Shown: one piece after another, positions 1 to 8,849 of the stretch | How positions within the stretch are numbered: position 1 is the first letter of the stretch | Layout of the letters: every line of letters starts with the position of its first letter | NCBI RefSeq assembly: GCF_001942255.1 | Contig: NZ_MKKC01000076.1 | Span: forward strand, 159,693-223,692 | Direction: 5' to 3' | Length of the DNA stretch: 64,000 bases | Source: Nocardiopsis sp. CNR-923 | GTDB lineage: Bacteria; Actinomycetota; Actinomycetes; Streptosporangiales; Streptosporangiaceae | The notes under the pieces: generated by a model | What the model was told of the DNA's origin: nothing | What the model saw: the letters and a program-made list of their open reading frames with translations, nothing else | Database searches by the model: none | Translations under genes and position numbers: made by a program

Positions 1-98
1 CCGACCATGCTCCGGGAGAAGACCGGGTCGGGGACCGAGTCCAGGGGGCGGGCCGTGCCCGGTACGGGGGACAGGACGCGCAGTGCGTGATCCGACAT
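1..98 (-). CDS. crr: PTS glucose/GlcNAc-family EIIA component, N-terminal part (cut by window edge)
   Basis: Only the first 32 or so codons are present; the gene runs off the left edge. The reading starts MSDHALRVLSPVPGTARPLD and continues with SVPDPVFSRSMVG. This is the typical opening of a glucose-class EIIA: an SPV-G strand, then the VPDPVF and MVG segments ahead of the missing catalytic His region. The family takes phosphate from HPr and passes it to EIIB. The ATG at 98 has a GAGGAAGG ribosome site about ten bases upstream, and the gene starts 28 bases after the EIIB stop, so the two are probably one transcript. Assignment rests on a short stretch, but the motif spacing is distinctive. 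Confidence 0.8.
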   Translation of the reverse strand, partial: MSDHALRVLSPVPGTARPLDSVPDPVFSRSMV

Positions 99-126
99 GC
101 GGGGGCGGCCTTCCTCGGGTGGGTGG

Positions 127-363
127 TCAGTCGAGCAGGTCGTGGATGTCGTCGGTGAGCGTGTCGGCCTCGGGGCCCACGACCACCTGGACGACGGCGC
201 CGGAGACGAGGACGCCGTGCGCGCCCGCGGCTCTGAGCGCCTTCTCGTCCACCAGACCGGGGTCGTAGACCTCGGTGCGCAGCCGGGTGATGCAGGCCTC
301 GATGTCCTCGATGTTGCCCGCGCCGCCGAGCCCGGCCACGATCGCGGCCGCCTTGTCCGCCAT
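127..363 (-). CDS. PTS EIIB component (glucose/GlcNAc family)
   Basis: A 78-residue protein of the usual size for a free-standing EIIB domain of the glucose/N-acetylglucosamine class. The phospho-acceptor Cys33 sits in the diagnostic sequence IEACITRLR. It passes phosphate from EIIA to the sugar bound by EIIC. The ATG at 363 is preferred to longer upstream starts because GGGAGG lies just before it and the family begins at this point. The EIIA gene follows directly. The matching EIIC (2648-4027) lies about 2.3 kb away on the other strand, so this is a split PTS like the NagE2/NagF arrangement of Streptomyces. The 271 bases upstream, to the SIS gene stop, must hold its promoter, but I see no convincing -35/-10 pair there. 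Confidence 0.9.
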   Translation of the reverse strand: MADKAAAIVAGLGGAGNIEDIEACITRLRTEVYDPGLVDEKALRAAGAHGVLVSGAVVQVVVGPEADTLTDDIHDLLD

Positions 364-634
364 GAGTCCTCCCTGACGTGTGCGCTCACGGGAGTGGGTT
401 CCCGCGGGCTCCTGTGGTTCCCCGTCGATGTTGGGGCGCCGCCGGGGGTCCGCCAGACGCGACGAGCCGCTGACGAGGAACGGGCGTCGGGAAAGCGGAG
501 GATGACGACGCCTGGCTTCGGAGCGCCCGGACACGGGCCGAAGCGGAGCGGCGGCCCACAGCGAGCACAGCCTACGGCCCCGGCTCGCGGCGCACCAGGG
601 GTTCGGCGGGAGCCGGACTGGTCCGGTGGTGGGC

Positions 635-1678
635 TCATGAGGTCTGGGTGACCTTGTCGAGGCCGCGCGGGACGTCGGGGTCGTAGCCGAGGCGGCGGGC
701 GAGGTGTTCGGTGAGCAGCTGCGCCGGGACGATGAGGTTCATCGGCGCGACCCATTCGGGCACGTCCGGGACGGGGACGGACAGGTCGCTGGCGGCGGCG
801 AGGGCGTCACCGCCGCCGAAGCCGAATACCGGGGCCCCGGCGGAGCGGGCGCGTTCGGCCAGGGCGACCGTGCCCTGGAGGGTGGGGCCGGAGGGCGCGG
901 CGACGAGCAACGCGGGGGTGCGCGGGTCGACGACGGCGATGGGGCCGTGCAGCAGGTCGGCGTAGGACAGTCCCATGGCGTGGAGGTAGCAGGCCTCCTT
1001 GAGCTTGAGCGCGGCCTCCAGTGCGGTGGAGAAGGCCATGCCGCGGCCGGAGATGACCGCGCCCTGGACTGCCACCATGCGCTCGACGATCTCCTCGACG
1101 GCGTCGGTGGGCGCGGCGAGGGTCTGCTCGATGCCGTCCGCCACGCGCTCCAGGTCGCCCGGGTCGAGGTTGGCGCCCAGTCCCAGGGCGAGGACCGCGA
1201 GGGCGGCGAGTTGGGTGTCGTAGGTCTTGGTGGCGGGCACCGCGACCTCGTTCCCGGCCTGGGTGACCAGGGCGACGTCGGCCTCGGCGGCGAGCGGGGA
1301 GTCGGCGCCGTTGGTGACGCCGACGGTGCGGGCTCCGCAGTCGGCGGCCCAGCGCATGGTCTCGACGATCTCCTCGGTCTCGCCCGACTGGGAGATGGCG
1401 ACGGCCAGGACGCCGGACAGGTCGACCCTGGCGCCGTAGGCGGTGGCGATGGAGGGCGATCCCAGGGTGGCCAGTCGGCCGGTGTGGGCCTGGAGCAGGT
1501 AGCCGCCGTAGACCGCGGCGTTGTCGGAGGAACCACGCGCGAGGAACAGCACCTGTCTGGTGGCGCGGCCCAGGGACTCGATCTCCGGGCGCCGCGGGAG
1601 CAGCTCCGCGAAGGTGCGGCGCAGGGCCTCGGGCTGTTCGGCGATCTCGGAGCGCATGACGCTCGTGGTGGCGGGCAT
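635..1678 (-). CDS. SIS-domain sugar-phosphate isomerase/deaminase (GlmS C-terminal-like)
   Basis: A 347-residue protein with two sugar isomerase (SIS) domains, like the isomerase half of GlmS and NagB-II/AgaS-type deaminases, and without a glutaminase domain. The first SIS domain shows ARGSSDNAA near residue 48 and ISQSGETEEI near 97. The second shows SGRGMAFSTALEAALKLKE near 210 and the LHGP segment before the C-terminus. It probably acts on an amino-sugar 6-phosphate made by the neighbouring PTS, for example glucosamine-6-phosphate. The ATG at 1678 is chosen because GGAAGG stands six bases upstream; a TTG at 1684 is in frame but worse placed. It is divergent from the GntR gene, with a DasR-like operator between them. 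Exact substrate is inferred from context. Confidence 0.85.
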   Translation of the reverse strand: MPATTSVMRSEIAEQPEALRRTFAELLPRRPEIESLGRATRQVLFLARGSSDNAAVYGGYLLQAHTGRLATLGSPSIATAYGARVDLSGVLAVAISQSGETEEIVETMRWAADCGARTVGVTNGADSPLAAEADVALVTQAGNEVAVPATKTYDTQLAALAVLALGLGANLDPGDLERVADGIEQTLAAPTDAVEEIVERMVAVQGAVISGRGMAFSTALEAALKLKEACYLHAMGLSYADLLHGPIAVVDPRTPALLVAAPSGPTLQGTVALAERARSAGAPVFGFGGGDALAAASDLSVPVPDVPEWVAPMNLIVPAQLLTEHLARRLGYDPDVPRGLDKVTQTS

Positions 1679-1721
1679 GGACAACCTTCCCTGGGGATCG
1701 GGCCGACCTGTGTGGAATGTG

Positions 1722-1763
1722 TTGACACCCGGACGCAGCTGTGGTCTAGTCCGGACTATACCA
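1722..1763. promoter_or_regulatory. Divergent promoter with DasR/GntR-type palindromic operator
   Basis: A near-perfect 22-base palindrome occupies 1742-1763: left arm TGGTCTAGTCC, right arm GGACTATACCA, with one mismatched pair. Its outer arms match the DasR dre half-site (consensus TGGTCTAGACCA). On the plus strand TTGACA (1722-1727) and TCTAGT (1745-1750) are 17 bases apart, so the palindrome covers the -10 and start region. On the minus strand TATAGT (1760-1755) could serve the SIS gene. The layout suggests autoregulation and co-repression by the adjacent GntR protein. A second plus-strand -10 (TAGAGT, 1824-1829) lies closer to the GntR start. Confidence 0.65.
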
Positions 1764-1869
1764 GTCTCGTCCCGATCCTCCCGGTGCGGTCCCGCCGGAC
1801 CGGCTGCCCGGGACCCGTGGCGCTAGAGTCGAACGCCGACCACCCGCCGAACGAGAAGGCCGTCCGCCC

Positions 1870-2606
1870 ATGCCGATCGACCCCAGCAACCCGCTCCCGA
1901 AGTACAGTCAGCTCCGCGACCTGCTCCTGGACTGGATCACGGAGTCGGGTCTGGGCGTGGACGACATGATCCCCTCCGAGCGCGAACTGAGCGCCGTCTA
2001 CCAGCTGTCGCGCATGACCGTGCGCCAGACCATCGACCTGCTCGTGTCCGAGGGGCGCCTGTACCGCGTCCCGGGCAAGGGCACCTTCATCGCCCGCCCC
2101 AAGATCGAGATGTCCCTCGTCCTGGCCTCCTTCAGCGAGGACATGCGCGCCCGCGGCTACGAGCCCGCGCCCGGGAGCTGATCCGCCAGGTCATCCCGGC
2201 CAGCGGGCACACCGCCCGCATGCTCGACATCGCGCCCGGCACGCTGGTCCACCACATCGAGCGGATGCGCACCGCCGACGACGAGCCCATGGCGGTGGAG
2301 CGCTCCAACATCGCGGCGGCGATGGTGCCGGGGCTGGAGGACTACGACCTCGCCGTGCGCTCCCTGTACGAGGTGCTGGAGAACGAGTACGACATCCTCC
2401 TGGACTCCGGCGAGCAGACGATCGAGGCGGGGATCTGCGACTCCGCGGACTCCCGCCTGCTCGGCCTGCCCGCCGGCAGCCCGGTGCTGGTGATGCAGCG
2501 CCGGAGCTTCGCGAAGGGGCAGTGCGTGGAGTTGGCGCTGTCCACCTACCGCGCCGACCGCTACCAGCTGCACTCCAGGCTGGACCCCCGGCGGCACGGA
2601 GACTGA
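1870..2606 (+). CDS. GntR/HutC-family regulator (DasR-like), frame broken near 2166
   Basis: The N-terminal part (1870-2181) is a GntR winged helix: IPSERELSAVYQLSRMTVRQ then GKGTFIARP near residue 75. The C-terminal part (from about 2163, another frame) is a UTRA ligand-binding domain of the HutC type, with RSFAKGQCVELALSTYRADR near the end. Restoring one G, so that GAGCCCGCGCCC becomes GAGCCCGGCGCCC, joins them as GYEPGARELIRQV and gives 245 residues, the normal family length. It probably senses a sugar phosphate and controls the SIS gene and the EIIC gene 41 bases downstream. GAGAAGG lies upstream of the ATG. The break is more likely a sequence error than real decay, since both halves are fully conserved in style. 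Confidence 0.85.
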
Positions 2607-2647
2607 TTCCCCCGCGCCCACGGGGCGCACGTCCGTGGAAGGCCCCC

Positions 2648-4027
2648 ATGAGTCCGGACATATCCTCCACACCGTCAGCGCGGAACACGGCGCCCGAGAA
2701 GCGGTCCTCCACGACGCTGGCGGTCCTGCAACGCCTCGGCCGCAGCATGATGATGCCGATCGCGGTCCTGCCCGCCGCCGCCCTGCTCCTGCGACTGGGC
2801 CAGCCGGACCTCCTGGGCGCCGAAGGTGTGGCGAGCTGGCCCGGGATGGGCTGGATGACGACCGTCTCCGGCGTGGTCGGCGCCGCGGGCGACTCGCTGT
2901 TCCAGGCGATGCCGCTGCTCTTCGCGGTCGGTGTGGCGATCGGCTTCGCCAAACGCGCGGACGGGTCGACCGCGCTGGCGGCCCTGGTCGGCTACCTGGT
3001 CTTCGACCGGGTGTCCAAGCTGCTCTTCTTCGAGCAGGGCGGCGAGATCGGCGAGCGCGTCACCTTCGGCGCCGCGGGCGAGGCGGTGGTCAACTGGGGT
3101 GTGAAGAACCCCAGCGACGTGCTGGGCGGCATCGTCATCGGCATCGTCACGGCGCTGCTGTGGCAGCGCTACCACCGGATCAAGCTGCCGACCTGGCTGG
3201 GCTTCTTCGGCGGGCGCCGCTTCGTGCCCATCCTCATGGCGGGCGTCGCCACCCTGATCGCCGTGGTCTTCGGTCTGGTCTGGCCGACGGTCGGCGGGTG
3301 GATCAACGACTTCGGCACGTGGATCATCGGACTGGGCTCGGTCGGCGCGGGCGTCTACGGCGTGGTCAACCGCCTGCTGCTGCCGCTCGGCCTGCACCAC
3401 ATCGTCAACTCGGTCGTGTGGTTCGTGTTCGGCGAGTACACCGACCCCGAGTCGGGCGACGTGTTCCTGGGCGAGATCAACCGCTACCTGGCCGGCGACC
3501 CCACGGCCGGCGGCTTCCTGTCCGGATTCTTCCCCGTGCTGATGTTCGGTCTGCCGGGCGCGGCGTTGGCGATCTGGCGTTGCGCGCACCCGTCGCAGCG
3601 CAAGGAGATCGGCAGCCTCATGGTGGCGGCGGCGCTCACGGCGTTCGTCACGGGCATCACCGAGCCGATCGAGTACGCGTTCATCTTCGTCGCGCCCGTG
3701 CTGTTCGCCGTGCACATCGTGCTGACGGGCATCTCGATGGCGGTCCTCAACGCCCTGGACGCCCACCTTGGCTTCGGCTTCTCCGCGGGAGCGATCGACC
3801 TGCTCATCAACGCGACGAAGTCCAACACGACGGGGCTGTTGTGGATCCTGGCGCTGGGGATCGGCTACTTCTTCCTCTACTACTTCGTGTTCACCTTCCT
3901 CATCCGGAAGATGAACCTGCCCACGCCGGGCCGTGAGCCCGCCGAGGACGACGCGACGGCCGGGGCCGACGCCGTAGCCTCGGAAACCGGAGCCGCGGGC
4001 GGGGAGAGGGGCGACCGCGCCGACTGA
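2648..4027 (+). CDS. PTS EIIC permease, GlcNAc/glucose family
   Basis: A 459-residue integral membrane EIIC of the glucose/N-acetylglucosamine class. It opens LQRLGRSMMMPIAVLPAAAL, has about ten hydrophobic segments, the GLHHIVNS segment and the conserved TGITEPIEYAFIF loop, and ends in an acidic Ala/Glu tail. It moves and phosphorylates the sugar using phosphate from EIIB. The ATG at 2648 is preceded by GGAAGG; the open frame runs further upstream but overlaps the GntR gene. Being next to a DasR-like regulator and a SIS enzyme points to an amino sugar such as GlcNAc rather than glucose. That is inference, as the two specificities cannot be told apart by eye. Confidence 0.88.
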   Translation: MSPDISSTPSARNTAPEKRSSTTLAVLQRLGRSMMMPIAVLPAAALLLRLGQPDLLGAEGVASWPGMGWMTTVSGVVGAAGDSLFQAMPLLFAVGVAIGFAKRADGSTALAALVGYLVFDRVSKLLFFEQGGEIGERVTFGAAGEAVVNWGVKNPSDVLGGIVIGIVTALLWQRYHRIKLPTWLGFFGGRRFVPILMAGVATLIAVVFGLVWPTVGGWINDFGTWIIGLGSVGAGVYGVVNRLLLPLGLHHIVNSVVWFVFGEYTDPESGDVFLGEINRYLAGDPTAGGFLSGFFPVLMFGLPGAALAIWRCAHPSQRKEIGSLMVAAALTAFVTGITEPIEYAFIFVAPVLFAVHIVLTGISMAVLNALDAHLGFGFSAGAIDLLINATKSNTTGLLWILALGIGYFFLYYFVFTFLIRKMNLPTPGREPAEDDATAGADAVASETGAAGGERGDRAD

Positions 4028-4134
4028 TCCGCCCCCGGCGGAGTCCGGCGGTGAGGAACGCGGCGACGCCGGGTCTCCTCACCGCGGTCGGCTCCGAATG
4101 GAGAGTGCGGACAACCCTCTGGAAAGGCGAAACG

Positions 4135-4720
4135 ATGAACACGCGGACTCCGAAGGCGGCCTGGTGGCGCCGACCCCTGGTGGTGTGGCCGGTGGCCGGC
4201 CTCGTGCTGGTCCTGGTCGCGGCCGGGTTGTGGGCGTTCCAACCCTGGCGGTTGTTCACCACGCGCACGGTCGAGGAACCGCCGCCGGTCGCGGTCGCCG
4301 CGCCGAGCGCCCGACGACGGGGGCGGCGACGGCGTGGAGGAGGGCGCGTCAGCCGCCGCGGAGGAAGAGTCGGCGGAGCCGGTGGTCCTGGCGGAGGGCG
4401 ACTTCGTGAGCCAGGAGCACGGCACCTCCGGCACGGTCGCCGTCCTGGAGCTGTCCGACGGGTCGCGCCACGTCCGCCTGGAGGACCTGGCCACGAGCGA
4501 CGGTCCCGACCTCCACGTCTGGATCACGGACCAGGAGGCGGGCGGGGACTGGTTCAAGTACCGCGACGGCCGCTACGTCACCCTGGGCGAGCTGAGGGGC
4601 ACCCACGGGTCGGCCAACTACGAGATTCCGGCCGACGCGGACATCTCCGGTATGACGAGCGTGGTCATCTGGTGCGATCGCTTCTCGGTCGCCTTCGGAT
4701 CGGCTCCGGTCGAACTGTAG
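4135..4720 (+). CDS. Membrane-anchored DM13-domain protein, frame broken near 4300-4316
   Basis: The first frame (from ATG 4135, GGAAAGG upstream) gives a short positive N-terminus and one membrane helix at about residues 17-35. After a frame change the second frame carries an acidic linker and then a DM13 domain: GDFVSQEHGTSGTVAVLEL, LHVWITD, and a conserved Cys in VVIWCDRFSVAFGSAPV. The change needs two lost bases (or one gained), probably in the Gly/Ala/Pro-rich stretch 4299-4316. Repaired, the protein is about 195 residues with the DM13 domain outside the cell. DM13 domains are thought to take part in redox or electron transfer through the Cys. The gene follows the EIIC gene by about 107 bases; a functional tie is not evident. 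Confidence 0.75.
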
Positions 4721-4783
4721 GCGCGCCGTTTCCCGTGGGGGCCGATCGCCGGTCGCGGGCGGGAACGGGCTCCCAGAACGACG

Positions 4784-4820
4784 GAACGCGTGTGGGCGCG
4801 AGTCGCGCCCACACGCGTTC
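4784..4820. terminator. Perfect 17-bp hairpin between convergent DM13 and secA genes
   Basis: The arm GAACGCGTGTGGGCGCG (4784-4800) pairs without mismatch with 4804-4820 around a three-base loop AGT. It sits between the ends of two convergent genes. There is no clear T tract on either side, as is common in high-GC actinomycetes. It is best read as a bidirectional terminator. Confidence 0.8.
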
Positions 4821-4838
4821 AGCGGCTACCGGCCTCGG

Positions 4839-7680
4839 CTACGTGGCGGCCGGGGCGCCGTGGCACTTCTTGAACTTCTTGCCCGAGCCGCAGGGGCAGG
4901 GCGAGTTGCGGGCCGTGCGGCGTACTCGTCGGCGGCCTCGGTGTGCTGCTCGACTCCGCCGTCCTCGCTCGGAGCGGAGTACTGGAGCCGGTCCGGGCGG
5001 TCCTCGCCGAATCCGGGGACGACCACGTCCTCCACGGGCTCGGCCGCCTTGTTGGGGGCCGCGGCCGCGGCCGCCTCCTCATCCTCGTCGACGACGGTCG
5101 CGACGGCCGTGGCGCCCTCGGCTCCGCCCACGCGCGCGGCGGCCTGGGCCGCGGCGGAGGCGGTGAGGGTCGGCTCCTCCTTCTTACGGGTCTGGGGCTC
5201 CACGTTGAACATGTAGCCGACGGACTCCTCCTTGATGGCCTCCAGCATCTGCTGGAACATGTCGAAGCCCTCGCGCTGGAACTCGATCAGCGGGTTGCGC
5301 TGGGCCATCGCGCGCAGGCCGATGCCCTCCTGGAGGTAGTCCATCTCGTAGAGGTGCTCACGCCACTTGCGGTCCATCACCTGGAGGATGACCTGGCGCT
5401 CGACCACGCGCATGGTCTCCTCGCCCAAGTCGGTCTCGCGGACCTGGTAGGCCTCCTTGGCGTCCTCCACGATCCGGCCGGCGATGAGCTCGGCCGTCAG
5501 TGAGGCCACGTCGCCGTTCTCGTCGAGGAACTCGTCGACGGAGAAGGTGACCGGGTAGATCTGCCGGAACGCGCGCCAGAGCCGGTCGAGGTCCCAGTCG
5601 TTCGGGTCGCCCTCGGAGGTCTCGGCGGTGACGTAGCCGCGCAGCACGTCCTCCAGCATCTCGACGACCTGCTCGCGCAGGTCCTGGCCCTCCAGCACCT
5701 TGCGGCGCTCGGCGTAGATGACCTTGCGCTGGCGGTTGAGGACCTCGTCGTACTTGAGGACGTTCTTGCGGATCTCGAAGTTCTGCGTCTCGACCTGGCC
5801 CTGGGCGGACGCGATCGCCTTGCTGACCATGCCCGACTCGATCGGCTGGTCGTCGGGGATGTTCAGCTGGTTCATGAAGGCCTCCAGGCGGCTGCTGTTG
5901 AACAGCCGCAGGAGGTCGTCCTGGAGGGAGAGGTAGAAGCGGGAGATGCCCGGGTCGCCCTGACGGCCGGAACGGCCGCGCAGCTGGTTGTCGATGCGCC
6001 GGGACTCGTGCCGCTCGGTGCCGAGCACGTACAGACCGCCCGCCTCGACGACCTTCTCGTGCTCCTCCTCGTACTCCTTCTTGGCCTTCTCCAGCGCCTC
6101 GGGCCAGGCCTCCTCGTACTCCTCCGGGGTCTCCAGCGGGCTCAGACCGCGGTTCTGGAGCTCCTCGTCGGCGAGGAAGTCGGGGTTGCCGCCGAGCATG
6201 ATGTCGGTACCGCGACCGGCCATGTTGGTGGCGACAGTGACCGCGCCGAGCTTGCCCGCGCGGGCGATGATCGCGGCCTCACGGGCGTGGTTCTTGGCGT
6301 TGAGGACCTCGTGCGGGACGCCTTCGCGCTTGAGCATGCGGGAGAGCAGTTCGGACTTCTCGACGCTGGTGGTGCCGACGAGGACCGGCTGTCCGGCCTC
6401 GTTGCGCTCGGCGATGTCCTCGGCCACCGCCTGGAACTTGGCGTCCTCGTGTTGTAGACGACATCCTTGACGTCGTCGCGGATCATCGGCTTGTTGGTGG
6501 GGATCGGCACCACGCCGACACCGTAGGTCTGGTGGAACTCCGCCGCCTCGGTCTGGGCGGTGCCGGTCATACCGGACAGCTTCTCGTAGAGGCGGAAGTA
6601 GTTCTGGAGGGTGACCTTGGCCAGGGTCTGGTTCTCGTCCTTGATCTTGACGCGTTCCTTGGCCTCGATGGCCTGGTGCATGCCCTCGTTGTAACGGCGA
6701 CCCGCCAGGACGCGACCGGTGAACTCGTCCACGATGAGGACCTCACCGTCGCTGACGATGTACTCCTTGTCCTTGCGGTACAGCTCCTTGGCCTTGAGCG
6801 AGTTGTTGAGGAAGCTGATCAGCGGGGTGTTGACGGCCTCGTAGAGGTTGTCGATGCCCAGCCAGTCCTCGACCTTGGCCACGCCGGACTCGGTGATGCC
6901 GACCGTGCGTTTCTTCTCGTCGACCTCGTAGTCGTCGTCGCGGCGCAGGCGGGGGGAGATCTTGGCGAACTCGGCGTACCAGCGGGAGTTCTGCTCGGAG
7001 GGGCCGCTGATGATGAGCGGCGTGCGCGCCTCGTCGATGAGGATGGAGTCGACCTCGTCGACGATGGCGAAGTAGTGCTCGCGCTGGAACGTGTCCTCCA
7101 GGGACAGCGCCATGTTGTCGCGCAGGTAGTCGAAACCGAACTCGTTGTTCGTGCCGTAGGTGATGTCGGCCTGGTAGGCCGCGCGGCGGGCGGACCCGCT
7201 CATCTGCGGGCTGACCACGCCGACGTCCAGGCCCAGGAAGTGGTAGATGCGGCCCATGTTCTGGGCGTCGCGGCGAGCGAGGTAGTCGTTGGTCGTGATG
7301 ACGTGGACGCCCTTGCCCGCGAGGGCGTTGAGGTAGACCGCCAGGGTGCTGGTCAGCGTCTTGCCCTCACCGGTCTTCATCTCGGCGATGTTGCCGAAGT
7401 GGAGCGCGGCGCCGCCCATGATCTGGACGTCGTAGGGTCGCTGGCCGAGGGTGCGCTTGGCCGCCTCGCGGACGGTGGCGAAGGCCTCCGGAAGGAGGTC
7501 GTCGAGCGACTCGCCGTCCTCGTACCTCTCCTTGTACTCCTTGGTGAGGTCCCGAAGCTCCTCGTCCGTCAGGTCGACGTAGTCCTCCTCAAGGGAGTTG
7601 ACCTGGTCCTTGAGCTTGGTGAGCCGGCGCAGGATCTTTCCCTCACCCGCGCGCAGGAGCTTACTGAGTATCCCTGGCAC
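4839..7680 (-). CDS. secA: Preprotein translocase ATPase SecA, frame broken near 6450 and 4921
   Basis: SecA drives protein export through SecYEG. The first frame (GTG at 7680, GAGGAG upstream) has MKTGEGKT (Walker A), [16 protein letters not shown] (Walker B region) and the preprotein crosslinking region. The second frame has [24 protein letters not shown] and the scaffold and wing domains. The third, very short frame has the C-terminal zinc motif [17 protein letters not shown] and the stop at 4839. Adding one C near 6450 (AACACCGAGGACGCC) and one near 4921 (TACGCCCGCACGG) restores a 947-residue protein of normal length. SecA is essential and no second copy is visible, so the breaks are almost surely sequence errors. 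Without repair the zinc-binding tail would be missed and the gene would appear to end at 4826. Confidence 0.96.
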
Positions 7681-8065
7681 TTCCTATGCGCTCCTCGCAG
7701 ATCGCGGTTGGCTCCACGGACGTGGAGCGTCAGACCTGGGCCCGCGGACCGCCCGCTCCAGCGACCGCGGTGGCCGCCGGGGGTTCTGGGCCCTCGGGGC
7801 TCCATCCTAGAGGACCATGGCCGCGGGCCCGGCAACGTCGAAGCGGCTACACTCCGGACGCGGCCGGATACCGAAAGAAGCCAACCCAGTCCGTCCCTTT
7901 TCCTACCCTCCTACGAACGTGTGGAACGGGTTCGGATGTTCCCCGCCTTTTCGCGGTGTTTGTGCGGCCCCGGCGCCCCAGTGGGTAGTGGATTCATATG
8001 AGGTCGCGCCGACGACCCGTGTCTGGGGCGCCGTCGGGCGCGACGCGTGCGGGAGGGGGACGGCG
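7681..8065. other. Intergenic region, divergent promoters of secA and a membrane-protein gene
   Basis: This 385-base stretch separates two divergent genes and must hold both promoters. TACACT near 7849 on the plus strand is a possible -10, but no good -35 goes with it. I see no supported small gene or RNA here. Confidence 0.4.
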
Positions 8066-8563
8066 ATGCGAGCGAGCCGAAGGAAGCAGGGGGCGCGGAC
8101 GACCGAGGGGGCCCCGGCCCCGCGCACCCCGTTCGAGTTCATCGAGGGCGCGCTCTTCCAGCCCGGGGCGAAGGCCGACAAGCCCGTGGTGGACAACGAT
8201 CCCGGTTCGTGGTGGGAACGGCGCCGGCCGACGGACGACGAGGGCTTCGGGCGCATTCGGGGGTTCCAGCGGCAGGGGGGCAACCTCGCGCCGACCGCCC
8301 ACCACCGTGGGAGCGCGGCGTCCTGGGTCGCGGTCGGTCTGGCCTTCGTCGGGTTCACGATGTGCGGGCTGGCCGTGGTGCTCGGGTGGACGGCGTGGAT
8401 GCTGATCGTGGGCGGTCTCCTGATGGCTGCCGCGCTCGTGGTGGCCGTCATGTGCGACATCCTGGCGGACGTGGTGCTCGACCCGCCCAGGTACGAGTCC
8501 GAGGAACCGCACGCCACCCCGCTGCACCAGATCAAGCAGGAGCGGGCCCGCCGACTCGGCTGA
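8066..8563 (+). CDS. Two-helix membrane protein resembling the HGxxPAAW family
   Basis: A 165-residue protein. Residues 1-75 are polar, and a HHRGSAASW segment stands immediately before two adjacent hydrophobic stretches (about 90-135). The tail is YESEEPHATPLHQIKQERAR. The His-rich turn before the helices resembles the HGxxPAAW actinobacterial membrane family, but with substitutions, so the family call is tentative. The ATG at 8066 follows GGGAGGGGG. The gene is a single unit between secA (divergent) and hpf (convergent). Function unknown. Confidence 0.7.
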   Translation: MRASRRKQGARTTEGAPAPRTPFEFIEGALFQPGAKADKPVVDNDPGSWWERRRPTDDEGFGRIRGFQRQGGNLAPTAHHRGSAASWVAVGLAFVGFTMCGLAVVLGWTAWMLIVGGLLMAAALVVAVMCDILADVVLDPPRYESEEPHATPLHQIKQERARRLG

Positions 8564-8687
8564 CCGCCCCCGCCAAACCGTGCGGGCTCTCGCGCACGGC
8601 CCGCCCCGTGCGGCGGACCGACCGGGACGCCGGGGCGCGGCGGTGGGAACGGACCGGTCGGCGCACGGGCCCCGGTCATGACGCGGG

Positions 8688-8717
8688 CGGACCCGCCCCG
8701 GGCTCGGGGCGGGTCCG
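8688..8717. terminator. 13-bp hairpin between convergent genes
   Basis: CGGACCCGCCCCG (8688-8700) pairs fully with 8705-8717 around the loop GGCT. It lies between the plus-strand membrane-protein gene and the end of hpf. Probably a bidirectional terminator; no T tract. Confidence 0.7.
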
Positions 8718-8849
8718 TGCGTGGAACGCGGGGGGCGGCCCCGAGACGGGGCCGGGAAAGCGGGGACGCCCTCGTACGGGCGGGACGCGGGCGGGCGCCT
8801 TCCCCATTCGGGACACCGGCCAGCGGCCGATCCCCGATCCTCGGCGAGC

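Noticed and set aside
617..630. ACTGGTCCGGTGGT near the EIIB upstream region as a second dre site
   Set aside because: Only the left half-site matches the DasR consensus; the right half does not, so it is not reported as an operator.
97..651. Long plus-strand open frame over the PTS genes
   Set aside because: It is the antisense of EIIB plus noncoding DNA, with low-complexity Gly/Arg sequence typical of GC-rich shadow frames.
704..1969. 421-residue plus-strand frame antisense to the SIS gene
   Set aside because: Composition (Gly, Asp, Gln, Arg) is that of a shadow frame of a GC-rich gene, and the SIS gene is clear on the other strand.
2160..2190. Programmed frameshift in the GntR gene
   Set aside because: No slippery heptamer or pseudoknot is evident, and the same kind of loss occurs in many unrelated genes of the window.
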